Both the position numbers and the translations under genes were made by a program. Shown piece by piece: positions 29,900 to 41,149 of a stretch of DNA of 64,000 bases. The stretch is taken from NCBI RefSeq assembly GCF_000340215.1, contig NW_006921541.1, forward strand, positions 2,763,527 through 2,827,526, read 5' to 3'. How positions within the stretch are numbered: the first letter of the stretch is position 1; every line of letters begins with the position of its first letter. Below the pieces are notes generated by a model, which was not told the origin of the DNA, ran no database searches, and saw only the letters and a list, made by a program, of their open reading frames with translations. This DNA is from Pseudocercospora fijiensis CIRAD86 (lineage: Eukaryota; Ascomycota; Dothideomycetes; Mycosphaerellales; Mycosphaerellaceae).

Positions 29900-31330
29900 A
29901 GCCCCTACCCCTATTCCTTTATATATGCCTATATATATACGCGACGAGCTAATAAGGCGACTTCGATATCGCAGCTAACCGAGTTCCCCTATACTACTAT
30001 ACCTAAGCCTATAGCTCTATATATACCTCCTAATATACCGTAAGATATTAAAACCGTTGCCTAGAATAATATCCTACTAGAGCAATCTATAAGTATAGAG
30101 ACTAGGGCATATATCTGCCTATACTTATACCTATATAGAGCTCCTACTATAAATATAAGAAGCGCCTCTTATAGGGCGAGTTATTTAATATGCCTAAGAT
30201 AGAAATCGTAGTATATAATCTCTCTTCTACCTATATAATAGGCTAAACTAATGCCTATAGATCTGCCTAAAGACTAACTAGGAGGCCGTACGCACCTATA
30301 TAGGTAAGGTAACTTATCGTATACCGGTAGGATCTAAGAACTTCGGTCGCTTCCTAGCTGCCTAGAAGAATCGCGATAGGTATATATAGTATTATGCCTA
30401 TATTACTAGTTATTGCTAATACTATAATAGAAAAGACGAAGACGAAGAGACACTAAAGGAGTTGTACGAAGAGAAGGGCTTCTATAGTATATAACTCTGT
30501 CTTTACCTATACGTATACCTAAAGCTAATACCTTATAGACTATCTGCCGCGACACTTCGGCTCTCGCTATACACATTATCTATAGTGTACGTAGCTCCCT
30601 ACCTAGAGCTTTGCCTATACTAACGTATATATAGTATAAGGGAAAAGTCGAGCAGCCTAAGGAGAAGGACCGTAGTAGTCGGTATACGCCTAAGACTAAG
30701 ATAAAAAAGTGTATTAGTAGGTCTAGGCAGCTCTATAGGCAAAGCTTTTTACTAATATATCCCTTAGATTTCTTCGACAATGCCTAGGATCTGTACGAGG
30801 TTAAGTATAGCTATATCTTCACCCTTAGCTTTGCCTATACTAATCCGTATATAGCCCCGACGCCCTAGGTATATCGAGTAAGGGCAAAGCTAAGGGCAAA
30901 GCACCGGCTAAATCTACCGAGACAATCGAAGACTTAGAGACTAAGTCTAAGTCTAAAAGTAATAGCGAGGTATATATACCGATCTATGCCTATGCCGCTA
31001 GTTATATACTAACTCAAATAGGCCCTTCGTCGTCCGGCGCGGTAAGCACGGCAAGGTATAAATAGTTACGTACATACCTTTGCCTATACTAACGCCTATA
31101 TAGATTGATCTGACTAAGGCTAACCGCGAGTTCCGTACCGAGTTCCCCGAGGCTATAGTGCCTTGCCTAGGTTGCTAGGCTAAGAAGGCTAAGAAGAGTA
31201 AGTCTAGAGCTTTAGCTATAGCAATGCCTATACTAACGCCTATAACAGACTGCAACCTTAGTGCCGATACCTGTAACTACACTAAGAACTATAACGTCGT
31301 TATCCTTATAGGATGAGGGTATAGATATAG
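29900..31330 (+). pseudogene. decayed intron-rich gene of a Cys-pair repeat family, copy 1
   Basis: With stops ignored, a frame near 30285-30370 reads EAVRTYIGKVTYRIPVGSKN. Near 31105-31290 it reads REFRTEFPEAIVPCLGC, followed across an intron by a second Cys pair (CNLSADTCNY). Several intron-like units interrupt it, each ending in a near-identical CTATACTAAY...TATAG block. The copy at 44.5-46.1 kb encodes the same order of motifs. I do not recognise the family. Cys pairs suggest a small zinc-binding domain, which is inference. Exact ends are uncertain. Confidence 0.5.
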
Positions 31331-32189
31331 GTATAGGCACGGGCATAGGATAAACATAGGATGATTATTGCCTATATAGGCACGTGTATAAGCATAGAAG
31401 TAGCTACTAGTTAAAAGCCCCAGCTATAGTTAGACTTGAAATCTAACTATAGCCAAATCTTCTCCGTACTCGTAACTTCCTATATACGCCGTGCTATAGC
31501 TATAGGTCGCCCTTTACAATATCGTAACTGCTTTCGAGGCTTCTAGAGTCTAACAAAGGTAGCTTAACTAAAAAACAAGGGGGATAACGAAAGGCTAGCG
31601 GTTATATCCTAAGAATAATATAAGCTATACTAGTACTAATAAGTACTAACAGCTAGAAACTAACAATAATTATATATATACTAGGATTTATAGGTAGTAG
31701 AAGCTACAGTTTAGACGAATTAGTATAGAAAGTTTGAAATAATAGGGGCTATATTAGTAAAGTTACCTAGATCAAAATAATTAAAACTAGTATATAGCGG
31801 GTAGGTCCTTTTTAGTATAGATACCTAGAATTTTATAACTGCTAGTTTTAGTCTAAAAGACATAGAGATACCGATCGATATTATACTATAGCGTTACTAG
31901 TAGGCTGGTTTTTTATATAGGACAGATGCTACTACTAGTACTATACCTATTCTCTAGTCTTTAGCTATAGCAGTAGGGCGTTATTATCCCCTACTGTTAA
32001 TAGAATAAAGGTATAGTCTTTAAAAAGTAGGTTTAGGTATTCTTTTTAAGTTAGCTATATACTAGCGCTAGTACGTATCTTATAATGCCCTAAGGCCTAT
32101 ATACTGTTCTATCGAATACGTTATATATATTGAATTATATAAACGTATAGAAGTAGTAGTACTCTAGTTTAATACTACCCTATTTTGAT

Positions 32190-32194
<5 letters not shown>

Positions 32195-32224
<30 letters not shown>
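32195..32224. repeat. (TA)n microsatellite
   Basis: About 15 perfect TA units follow a short T tract within the RIP island. Confidence 0.9.
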
Positions 32225-32225
<1 letters not shown>

Positions 32226-34549
32226 TACCGTATAGGCCTATATACCGACTAACTAATATTAAACTATATCTTAATCTCTAGCGTAGCCTAGTATCGGGTC
32301 TCGTATTACTCGGGAGATAATACGCTACTTACCCGCTTTCCGGCTAATAGTACTATTCTATCGGGTATAGTCTACGGATCTACTAGTAACCCGCTTTTTT
32401 AGTTTAGTATACTAAGGTCGGCGAGGTATGTTTCTAACTAGTATCGAATTGCTCTAATACTATGCTATACTTTTAACGTAGCAAGCTAGATATATAGCTA
32501 ATCGTATAGATATAGGTGCTTTAGCTAGGTATTACCTACCCGCTCGCCTATACTAAATAGGACAGTATAGGCTATAACCTAGAGATAATCGGCTTTCTAT
32601 ACTAGTAGGCCGGGAAGGGTAATAGTACTTATATCTACTACTTTAAAGTCGGTAGCAATCGCACTACTACTAGTGCCTATTTCGATTTTATAGGTTAGTT
32701 TAATAATAAGGATTTGCTACTCGATCGTATATATCTAGAAGACTAGTTTGTATACCTGCTATACGATCTAATTCTAGCTAATACTAAGGTCGCCGACTAT
32801 ATTATATTTCCGAATTGTAGTATATTAGACTTCTGACTAGGACGCTAGTAAGGCTCGTGCTATTACTATAGTCCGCGGCATAGACGAGTAGTATATCGAT
32901 AGTATCTAGAGAAGTATGTTTTACTATAACTAAAATATTTAGCTACCGCTAACTAGGCAACCCTAAGTAGTACTATAAACGTTTACTATAGTCGGCCTAA
33001 GATAGTATTATATACTATCGTAGGTTAGCGTACTAGCATTGCTATACCCTATAGTAGGTCGGGTTAGTTTGGTTTAGTTTACTAAGCCGAAATTCTAGGT
33101 TAGTTTAAGTTAGTTTGCTAAGCAACTATACGAGTAGCAGGTTAGAACTATAGAATTAGTCGGTTTCTAACAAGTATAGGAATATATACGTAACTTAAAG
33201 CAAGCCCTTTTTAAGACTAGTACTAATAGAATTTTCGAAGACTTTTATTTCGGACGTCTAATAAGGCATAATATACTATATATATACTTAGAGAGTATTT
33301 ATCGCGCGCTATATAGCGCCGTATAATAGCGGCATATTTTGTATATAGAAACGCTTATAGAGGATACTAAGAATATCTATCCTACTAGAATATCTATCCT
33401 ACCTACTACTATCTCGAATTTAGATATTCTAACCCTTAAGAATCTAATCTAGGGCTTTAAAATCCTTACCTATAGTCGTAACGCGATTTACGTAGATAGC
33501 TATAAGGACAATAGCTAAAATAGTATTAGTATAGTTCCAAAAGAGGTAGTAAAATTTAGTAGGAAATTCTACCTAGATATCTTCCGCAGTTACTACTTTA
33601 ATAGTAATAATACTACTATATATAGTCTAACTATCTAGTATAAAGACCCGGCTAGAGGTACTAGCTATAGTAATCTTATAAGTAACCTAACTCTATTACT
33701 AGGAAATATAATAAATATCTATACTACGGTAGGCTATACTAAATAAGTTAGCTATTTAGTAGGAATAGGCCTACTACCGTCTCTATATACCGGCTCCGAG
33801 TGCCGACTATGCCTCTAGATTTAACTCCCCCCTATCTCGAAGGCTAAGGTACCGAGTAGAACCCCTATACCTTATATCTACTCGGTTATCGCGGAGCGCT
33901 TATAAGTAAGATATTAAAAAAGTATATAAAATATACGAGAAGAGCATCCTAGGATATAGGTCGTTAGTAAATAATAGTAGTACGCCTAGTTATTTATATA
34001 GTACGTTACTCTAAACGACTATAAGCCTATATTATCTCGTACTTCGCTTATAAGACTATATTATATACGACCGGGTAAGTATAGTAGGGAGGTAGAGGTA
34101 GTATCTTAGGACGAGGCTTCTATATATCTTAGAATCTCTTATACGGGCTATACGTTCTTCTTCGTTAGACTCGTAGGTAGAGTCGTCGCTAGACTCTACT
34201 AACTTATACTATCGATCTCCTCCCTAGTTATCCTAGCTATACGAGTAGCGGTAAGCGATAATACCTAGATCGTATAACGATCTCTCTTCTTCTTTAGTTA
34301 TATATACTTCTACTTCTTAGTATAGTTAAACTACGAATACTATTAAGGCAAGCCGGGATATAGAAAGAAACTAGTCTAAATATAGCTCGTCTCCGTAATA
34401 ATCGAGTAAACATAAGGCGCTAGGTTTCTACTTCGTACCTTATATCTAGGTATAACGCGGGAATAAAACTAGGAGTATAGCCGGTATATATAGCTAGTAA
34501 AAGGATGCGAAAATGTGCCTCGTCCTAGGTTAATATAACGACTAAATAC

Positions 34550-35600
34550 AAATCCTAATTAATCCGCTATAAACCGACGCCGAATCTTAGCTAGAAGCTA
34601 TATATTTTTATATTAAAGAGCAACCCGCTTCGTATAGATAGTAAGGAGGTTAGAAAGCTTAAACTCGGTTATAAGAAATATCTAGGGTTGCGTTAGTCTA
34701 CTTTACCCCTCGCCTACGTTCGGGGATTTAAACTATACGTAAAGTCGCACTTTCTTAGTAGGCTATACGTAAAAGTCGACGATAGCACTATTATAGAGTA
34801 AATATAATAGGAAACTAAATATAAGTACGATAAGAGATAAGAAACAGTAGATTTCCGCTATATTAGTAACTAGTAAATTGCGACTAAGGACCTTAATCCG
34901 GCCTCTTAGCAAAACTCTAGTCTACTATATAATCGATTACTTTATATATCGGCCTATATATCTATTATATAATCTACTACCCTCTCCGCCCTCTCTACCT
35001 TAGTTAACCGCTTAGTACGTACCCTCTTTATATTTTCGCCCTTTTTACGCCCTATACCGAGTTTTCTATACTCTTTGTATACTAGAAAGAAAGAATACGA
35101 AGAATACGCGCCTTAGAATAAGGTAGACTAGCTTGCTAAGGATTATATAAGAAAACGGCGGTAGTAAAGTCTATAGCTATAATATACTCGGATAAGGCTA
35201 TATATATAATATTTAGACTCGCGGTTCCTTACTATACCTACCTAGATATCCGAATAGGACTAGAATATACGATTATATCGAGGTTTACGTATAGCCTACT
35301 AAGAAAGTGCGATTCTATATATAGTTGAAATCCCCGCGACTACGGGATAAAGTATAACTAACGAAACCCCGGATACCTTCGTAGCTTTCGAGAGATTACT
35401 AATCGCTATAGCCGTAAATTATATACTAGACTTAAAATCTAATATAATTACTTAGACGAGTCGCTAGAAGGGAGTTATAGAGATTAAAAGCTCGGTCTAC
35501 CTTTTATCTTAGAATAGCCGGATCTCGCGAAGGGTAATAGTATCCGGTTTAAGGCGCCGCTTCTTTATCGTCTAAACCTACCTTTTACCCTTTTTTATAG
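34550..35600 (-). pseudogene. histone H3-like pseudogene in left arm, split by an inserted element
   Basis: On the minus strand, from about 35572, the frame reads KPDTITLREIRLF, then LLISITPF[stop]RLV and ILDFKSSI, and breaks off at the inserted 690-bp element. Beyond it, at about 34683-34571, the frame resumes with FLITEFKLSNLLTIYTKRV and NI[stop]LLAKIRRR. This is the order of the H3 histone fold (alpha-N, alpha-1, alpha-2, alpha-3). LREI, F-Q-R-L-V, and the AI(H/Y)xKRV loop are recognisable, with stops at conserved Gln positions. A C-terminal extension (FIAD...FVFSR) is shared with the right-arm copy. Confidence 0.75.
34684..35371. mobile_element. about 690-bp terminal-inverted-repeat element (MITE-like)
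   Basis: The left end, GGGTTGCGTTAGTCTACTTT (34685 on), is matched in reverse complement by the right end at 35344-35370 (TAAAGTATAACTAACGAAACCC). The other palindrome arm lacks this segment, which defines the insertion. Flanks read ATATCT on the left and ATACCT on the right, a likely short target duplication. The interior has no recognisable transposase. It landed inside the left-arm H3-like pseudogene. Confidence 0.75.
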
Positions 35601-36198
35601 AAGAATAGCTTTTCTTCGTAATAGTCTTCGTCTGTCTACCTTTTTAGCTACTCTATCCTTCTTATATCTACCTAAAGTATTCTTATTTCGAGTACTGTTT
35701 TCCGAGTAACCCCTTCCCTTATATATACTATATATAGTATTCCTCTTCCGATATTTCGTTCTCGCTACGGTCTTCCTATACTTAGCTTACTTTACTCGTA
35801 CTCTATTCTAAGTTCTAAAGGTATCTTTATATACGTTCGGGCGACGAAGGTATATCGCTAAGACCTAGAAAAATTAATAAGCCTATAATTGTAAAGAGAT
35901 ATTTATACTTCTTATACAATAGACTAAATAGTCTTCTATTAAACCGTCCTAGTCGGTTATCGTTAGATTCGTAATTAGGATAGTCCGTATCCTTACTAGG
36001 AAGTATTATAGAATATCTCTTTACGATTATAGGCTTATTAATTTTCTAGGTTCTAGCGATATACCTTCGTCGTCTAAGCGCATATAAAGATACCTTTAGA
36101 GCCTAAAGGGCAAGGTTAAAGCAAGCTAAGTATAGGGAGACCGTAGCGAGAACGAGATATCGGAAGAGTAAGACTCTCCGTAGTATATATAAGGGAAG

Positions 36199-36700
36199 GG
36201 GGTTCCTCGGAAAACAGTACTAAAAAACAAGAAGGCCTTAGATAGATAAGAGAAGGCTAAAAGGAGTAGGTATACGAAGACTATCGTAAAGAAAAGTTAT
36301 TCTTCTATTAAAAAAAAGGGTATAAGGTAGGACTCGACAATAAAGAAGTAGTACTTTAAACTAGGTACTATTACCCTTCGCTAGATCCGGCTATTCTAAG
36401 ACAAAAGAGGGACCGAGTTTTTAATCCCTAAGACTCTCTTCTAGCGACTCGTCCGAGAAATTATATTAGATTTTTAGTCTAGTATACGATTTACGGCTAA
36501 GGCGATTAATGCTCTTTAGGAAGCTACGGAGGCATTTCTTATAACCGAATTTAAGCTTTATAACCTCCTTGCTATTTATACGAAGCGGGGTACTCTTTAA
36601 GATAAAGATATATAGCTTCTAGCTAAAATTCGGCGTCGGTTTATAGCGGATTAGTTAGACTTTGTATTTAGTCGTTAGATTAACCTAGGAGGAGGCCTAT
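36199..36700 (+). pseudogene. divergent histone H3-like pseudogene (H3-1), right arm
   Basis: Reading frame 1 from 36361 gives, with TAG shown as stop: GTITLR-stop-IRLF-stop-D, LIPKTLF-stop-RLVREI, LDF-stop-SSIRF, NAL-stop-EATEAFLITEF, NLLAIYTKR, DKDI-stop-LLAKIRRR. This aligns over the full histone fold of H3. Five of the stops fall on the glutamines of YQK, FQR, FQS, LQE and IQL, exactly what CAG-to-TAG RIP would produce. Upstream the same frame gives a basic tail rich in K, R, S and T (VPRKTVLKNKKA; YTKTIVKKSYSS), as in H3 or CENP-A. Downstream it continues about 20 residues beyond the normal H3 end (RRRFIAD...INLGGGLFSHP). Not functional now. The two arms share the extension, so the ancestor had it. 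Confidence 0.8.
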
Positions 36701-36889
36701 TTTCGCATCCTTTTACTAGCTATATATACCGGCTATACTCCTAGTTTTATTCCCGCGTTATACCTAGATATAAGGTACGAAGTAGAAACCTAGCGCCCTA
36801 TATTTACTCGGCTATTATAGAGACGAGCTATATTTAAATTGGTTTCTTCGTATATCGCGACCGAGTAGATAGTTAGCGAAAGGGCGATA

Positions 36890-37200
36890 GAACGTTTATA
36901 ATACGTCTCTATTTAGACCTAAAATATAAAGGTCCTAAGGAGCCCTAATATACTAACTATAGAGAGATTCTTTAGTATTAGCACTTTAATCCTCTATACT
37001 ACGAGGCAGATAGTAAGCCTACGAGAGAGAAATTTTAATAAGAGATTCTCTATAATACGTAGCGCTATTATATAGCGACAGATACGTACTAAGTCCGGCA
37101 ACTCGAAGAAGAATTAAGATAGCGACTAAGGAAGATTTAAGAGATCGATAGTATACTAGTAGAGTCGAGGTCTTATAAGCGAAGTACGAGATAATATAGG
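36890..37200 (+). pseudogene. decayed coding segment downstream of H3-1, family unknown
   Basis: With stops ignored, the frame reads LDLKYKGPKEP, HFNPLYYEADSKPTREKF, then RQLEEELR-RLRKI-EIDSI, a likely coiled coil. It is on the same strand as H3-1 and within the same repeat arm, so it may be a second gene or a far C-terminal part of the same element. I do not recognise the family. Confidence 0.4.
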
Positions 37201-38039
37201 CTCTAGGTCGTATAGAGTAACGTACTATATAAATAACTAGGCGTGCGACTCTTATTTACTTACGACCTATATCCTAGGATACTCTTCTTATACTTTTTAT
37301 ACTCTTTTCTAATACCTTACCTATAAGCGCTCCGCGATAACCGATTAAATATAAGCTATAGGGTTTCCGCTCGGTACCTTAGCCTCCGAGATAGGGCGGA
37401 GTTAAATTTAGAGCGATAGCCGGCACTCGTAGCCGGTATATAGAGATAGTAGTAGGCCTTTTCCTACTAAATAACTAGCTTGTTTAGTATAGCCTACCTA
37501 ACATTTCTTATATTTCCTAGTAATAGGCCTAGGTTATTTATAAGATTACTATAGCTAGTAAGGGAATTACTAAAGAATATCTATACTATAGTAGGATACT
37601 ATTATTACGCCGAGTATTTATTAAAAGGAGGCTTTTGCCTATTACTATACCGGCTATATCTACCGGCTATATTTCAAAGTTTGCCGTACCTGCCTTTTTT
37701 AGCCGTATCTAACTTCTTTTCTTGCTCTAACGTTACTATAATATAGGCTTGCGCGACGCTTACTCTATTACCTAGCGATACCGCGATACTACCTCTCTCG
37801 CTATATTTAACCTTCGTATCGATACCTATATCTCTACGCTCTGTATCTACTACCTCCGTACTAATATCCTCGCTCCGCGCGCGCCTTCGTATACCTTCGT
37901 AACGTACTTTCTTTATTAATTCGACGACTTTTATAATACCGAGTCTACTTAACTAAGTTATAACGACTCGTACGAAGGGACCTACTACTTCTACGGGTTA
38001 TAATAAGACCGGAAGTAGTAGAACGAGTATAGTATATTA

Positions 38040-38605
38040 ACGCAAGAAGGCTACTACTACTACCGCCAGCTCTAGCACTAGAAAGAGCGTCGCGAGTAAG
38101 GCTCCGCGTAAGACGACGGCAGATAAGGCTCTAGGCAAGACGACGACTAGCGCTTCTACTACTAGTAGCAATAATCGTACGAAGCGTCGATAGCGCCTAG
38201 GAAGTAAGTCCTATCTATAGCCGGTAGCGTAGCCGGTAGCGTAGCCGGCATTCTTACTATTCTTTTACTAATCCTTCTTTAGCCGTAGCCCTTCGTTAGA
38301 TTCGGATATATTAGAAGGATACTAAACTCCTAATCCGTAAAGCTCCTTTCTAACGACTTATTCGTAAAATTGCCTAGTATATTATACAGGACCTTCGCTT
38401 CTAAGCCTCTACAACAGATACCCTTTAAGAGGCTTTAGAAGCCTACCTTATTTGTATCTACGAATATATATTTCTCTGCTACCTCTTTTCGAACTATACT
38501 AATACTATTTTAGCTATTGTCCTTATAGCTATCTACGCGAAGCGTATTACGATTATAGATAAGATTTTAAAGCCCTCAATCAGATTCTAAAAGGCTAGAA
38601 TGTCT
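38040..38605 (+). pseudogene. second histone H3-like pseudogene (H3-2) with one intron
   Basis: The first exon encodes a tail reminiscent of H3: SVASKAPRKTTADKALGKTT, followed by a Ser/Thr/Arg-rich stretch. A 79-nt intron (38204-38282) has GTAAGT donor, TACTAAT branch and CTTTAG acceptor. The second exon reads VALR-stop-IRIY-stop-KDTKLLIRKAPF, stop-RLIRKIA, DLRF-stop-AST, L-stop-EALEAYLICIY, and later AIYAKRITIIDK. These match [46 protein letters not shown] and AIHAKRVTI of H3 in order. Stops again fall on Gln positions. It is closer to canonical H3 than H3-1 but has an insertion before the last helix. Non-functional. Confidence 0.8.
38215..38250. repeat. 12-bp tandem repeat CCGGTAGCGTAG
   Basis: Two to three units lie inside the H3-2 intron. 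The reverse-complement form (GCCGGCTACGCTACCGGCTA) recurs at about 38829-38865 and 39637-39655, so the 12-mer is dispersed in the right arm. Confidence 0.7.
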
Positions 38606-41149
38606 ATATTCGAAATAGTACTACTAGGTAGGATAGATATTATAGTAGGAAGAATGTTCTTAGTGTTATCTATAAGCGTTTTCTATATACGAAATAAGCC
38701 GCTATTATACGGCGCTATATACCGCGCTCTAAATACTCCCTAAGTATATATATATATAGTATAGTATACTTTATTAGCCGTACGGAATAGAAGTCTTTAA
38801 AAATCCCGTTAGTACTAAGGAGTAAAAACGCCGGCTACGCTACCGGCTACGCTAATAGCTACGCTACTAGGTCTTTTAAAGAACTAGAAGAAGATAGATA
38901 TTTTAGTTAATTTGTATTAGTTTATATTTTTATAAAAAGAAAATAGGGAAAAAGAAGGAAGGTTAAAGAGCCTAATACTTATAGTTATAGGCATTATCCC
39001 TGTTTTCTAGACTATATTATATACCTGCCTTCGCAACTCTACCTAATACTTACTCTAAATATCCTTATACTCTACCTACTAGAAATTTAACTAGATACCT
39101 AGACCTATAGCTGCCTCTATATCTTTTACTATCTTCTATAGGTTAAAGGACTCCTCTATAGCAGCCTCTATATCCTTATATAATACGAAGTTACTACCTA
39201 CCCTACCCTTTATATCTACTAAATAACTAAGAGTTCTAAGGAACGAACTAGTATTCGGCCTTAGTATAGCGAGTAACTAGTAGAACGTAGTATAGAGCTA
39301 TTTTATAGCTCTTTTATATACTATACCGATACCGAGGGAAGAGCTATCCTATTACTTAATATTAGAGAATAGTTTAGTAGGAAAGTGTTAGAACTTCTTA
39401 AAGAGGGCTTCTAGGGAAATCGATAAGTTCTACCTAGATATAGATAATAATATTCTACCGAGTAGTTAGGGAATCAAATAGCGAGCGAAAGGATGAAATT
39501 TATACCTAATAAGTGTAGTTTCTAAACTAAACTATAATAGCTTGTATATATATATGCTCTTAATTAGTTAGTGCCCTTAGCTAATTATCTATAGATTTAG
39601 GGTTATATAAGTACCTTCCTATAACTAAAAAATGCCGGCTACGCTGCCGGCTATACTCTCGTGTCTTATAAAGGGCTTGCTTCGAGTTACGTATACATTC
39701 TTATACTTCTTAGAAACCGATAAATTCTATAGTTCGAACTAGCTACTCCTATAGTTGCTTAGCAAACTAACCTAAACTAAACTAGATCTTTAGCTTAGCA
39801 AACTATACTAAACTAAACTAACCCAAACTACTACGGGGTCTAGTCTCGACTCGTACGAGTTCTATACCACTTTAGGTACCGCTACCTAGCTTCCCTATTT
39901 TTTATAGTATCCCGTTATACTTCTTAGTAGATATAATATATAGTTTTCGTCCCCGTTGTAATTATACCGTAGTTAACTAAAGCTAAGGCGAATAACGCCG
40001 TAGGCTTAGAGCTAGTACTACTATATTAAAAGGGCATATAAGGCTATAGTTATTATTAAGTATATTATCTCTACGAATACAAAACTAAAGAGCTTACTTA
40101 CGAGTCGGGTAGAATCGAGTATAACAACGCTTACTAACGATAATAATAGTTATCTTCGGCTACTTCTCCTTACTACCGTAGAGCTTCGTAAAGGCCTTTT
40201 CGAAAGACGGTAGTTCTATCTATAGGACTAGTTTATACTAGCCTTCCGAGACGCTATTCCGGTAAATAATAACTTTGTTTAGTAGAGAGCTATTCTTCTT
40301 ATACTACAAATTTAGACGCTTAATTACCGTTTCTTCGAGCCTATTAGCTATTTCTTAGCGGCTATCCTATATATAGATCGAGCCTAGCTATTAGAGTACA
40401 TACTTATTAACGCTAGTAATAAGCGTAGCTATTAATAGCGTACCTTCGAGGAGCCTAGCGACGGGTAGGTAATATTAATACTAAATAGTAGTATTATCTC
40501 GTTATCAAGCAGTTTACTACTAAAGGCATTTAGTATATAGTACGCTACGCTACTACCCTTTACGTTAAACTTAAGTACTAGATTACTAATATATATGCCC
40601 TATCTAATAGGCTTCTAAAGCTTCGATCCTAGAGAGCAGATAGTATATATACTAAATTTAATATTACTAAATTATTTAATACGAGCGTATAACTACTTAT
40701 CGGCTTCCGGAATAAATACAAAGAGGAACCTAATACCTATACTCTCCTAGGCCGCTATCGCGAAGATATTAGTATTATATTACGTAGCGAGCGGTTACTA
40801 AAGTCGCGATTCTATATAGTAGTAAGGGTCTCTAGTAAGATTTCCTACGTAGGCTTAATACGCTAGCCTATACTAATACTGTATAACTTTATATACTTTT
40901 TAACTCTATTAATCAAGTTTTAAGATTACCTAGGTCCCTATATAGCGTATTGCCTCGATTGCCTTTACGGTTAATAATTAGAAACGACTACCTATTAGAT
41001 TTTCTAGGTCTAGTAAACTTAACGCCCTATAAGTTCTAGGAGCCCTTCTACGGCGTAATAGGTTTCGAATTCGAACTATAGCTTACGTAAAGAGTATCTA
41101 GGATATAGTCGGATACTATAATTATACTAGGACCTACCGAGAAGCTAAA

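Larger units (their letters stand above)
33044..35915 (+). repeat. left arm of a large inverted repeat
   Basis: The arm matches the reverse complement of 35985-39860 in long blocks. Its outer end (GGGTTAGTTTGGTTTAGTTT, then GCTAAGCAACTA) pairs with 39760-39860. Its middle (CGGTTATCGCGGAGCGCTTATA at about 33885) pairs with about 37323-37345, and its inner end (AGACCTAGAAAAATTAATAAGC) with about 36015-36040. The arm contains a minus-strand histone H3-like pseudogene interrupted by a terminal-inverted-repeat element. Arms differ by scattered transitions and by insertions, so they are old. Confidence 0.85.
35985..39860 (-). repeat. right arm of the large inverted repeat
   Basis: This is the reverse complement of the left arm but longer. 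Relative to it, segments at about 37.56-38.45 kb and about 38.83-39.65 kb are extra. It contains the better-preserved H3-like pseudogene and, in or beside the first extra segment, a second H3-like pseudogene. The central spacer between the arms is only about 70 bp. Confidence 0.85.

Noticed and set aside
33055..33120. Telomere-like GGTTAGTTT repeats
   Set aside because: The units are irregular, not TTAGGG, and are paired inverted at 39.8 kb. They are part of the inverted repeat ends, not a telomere.
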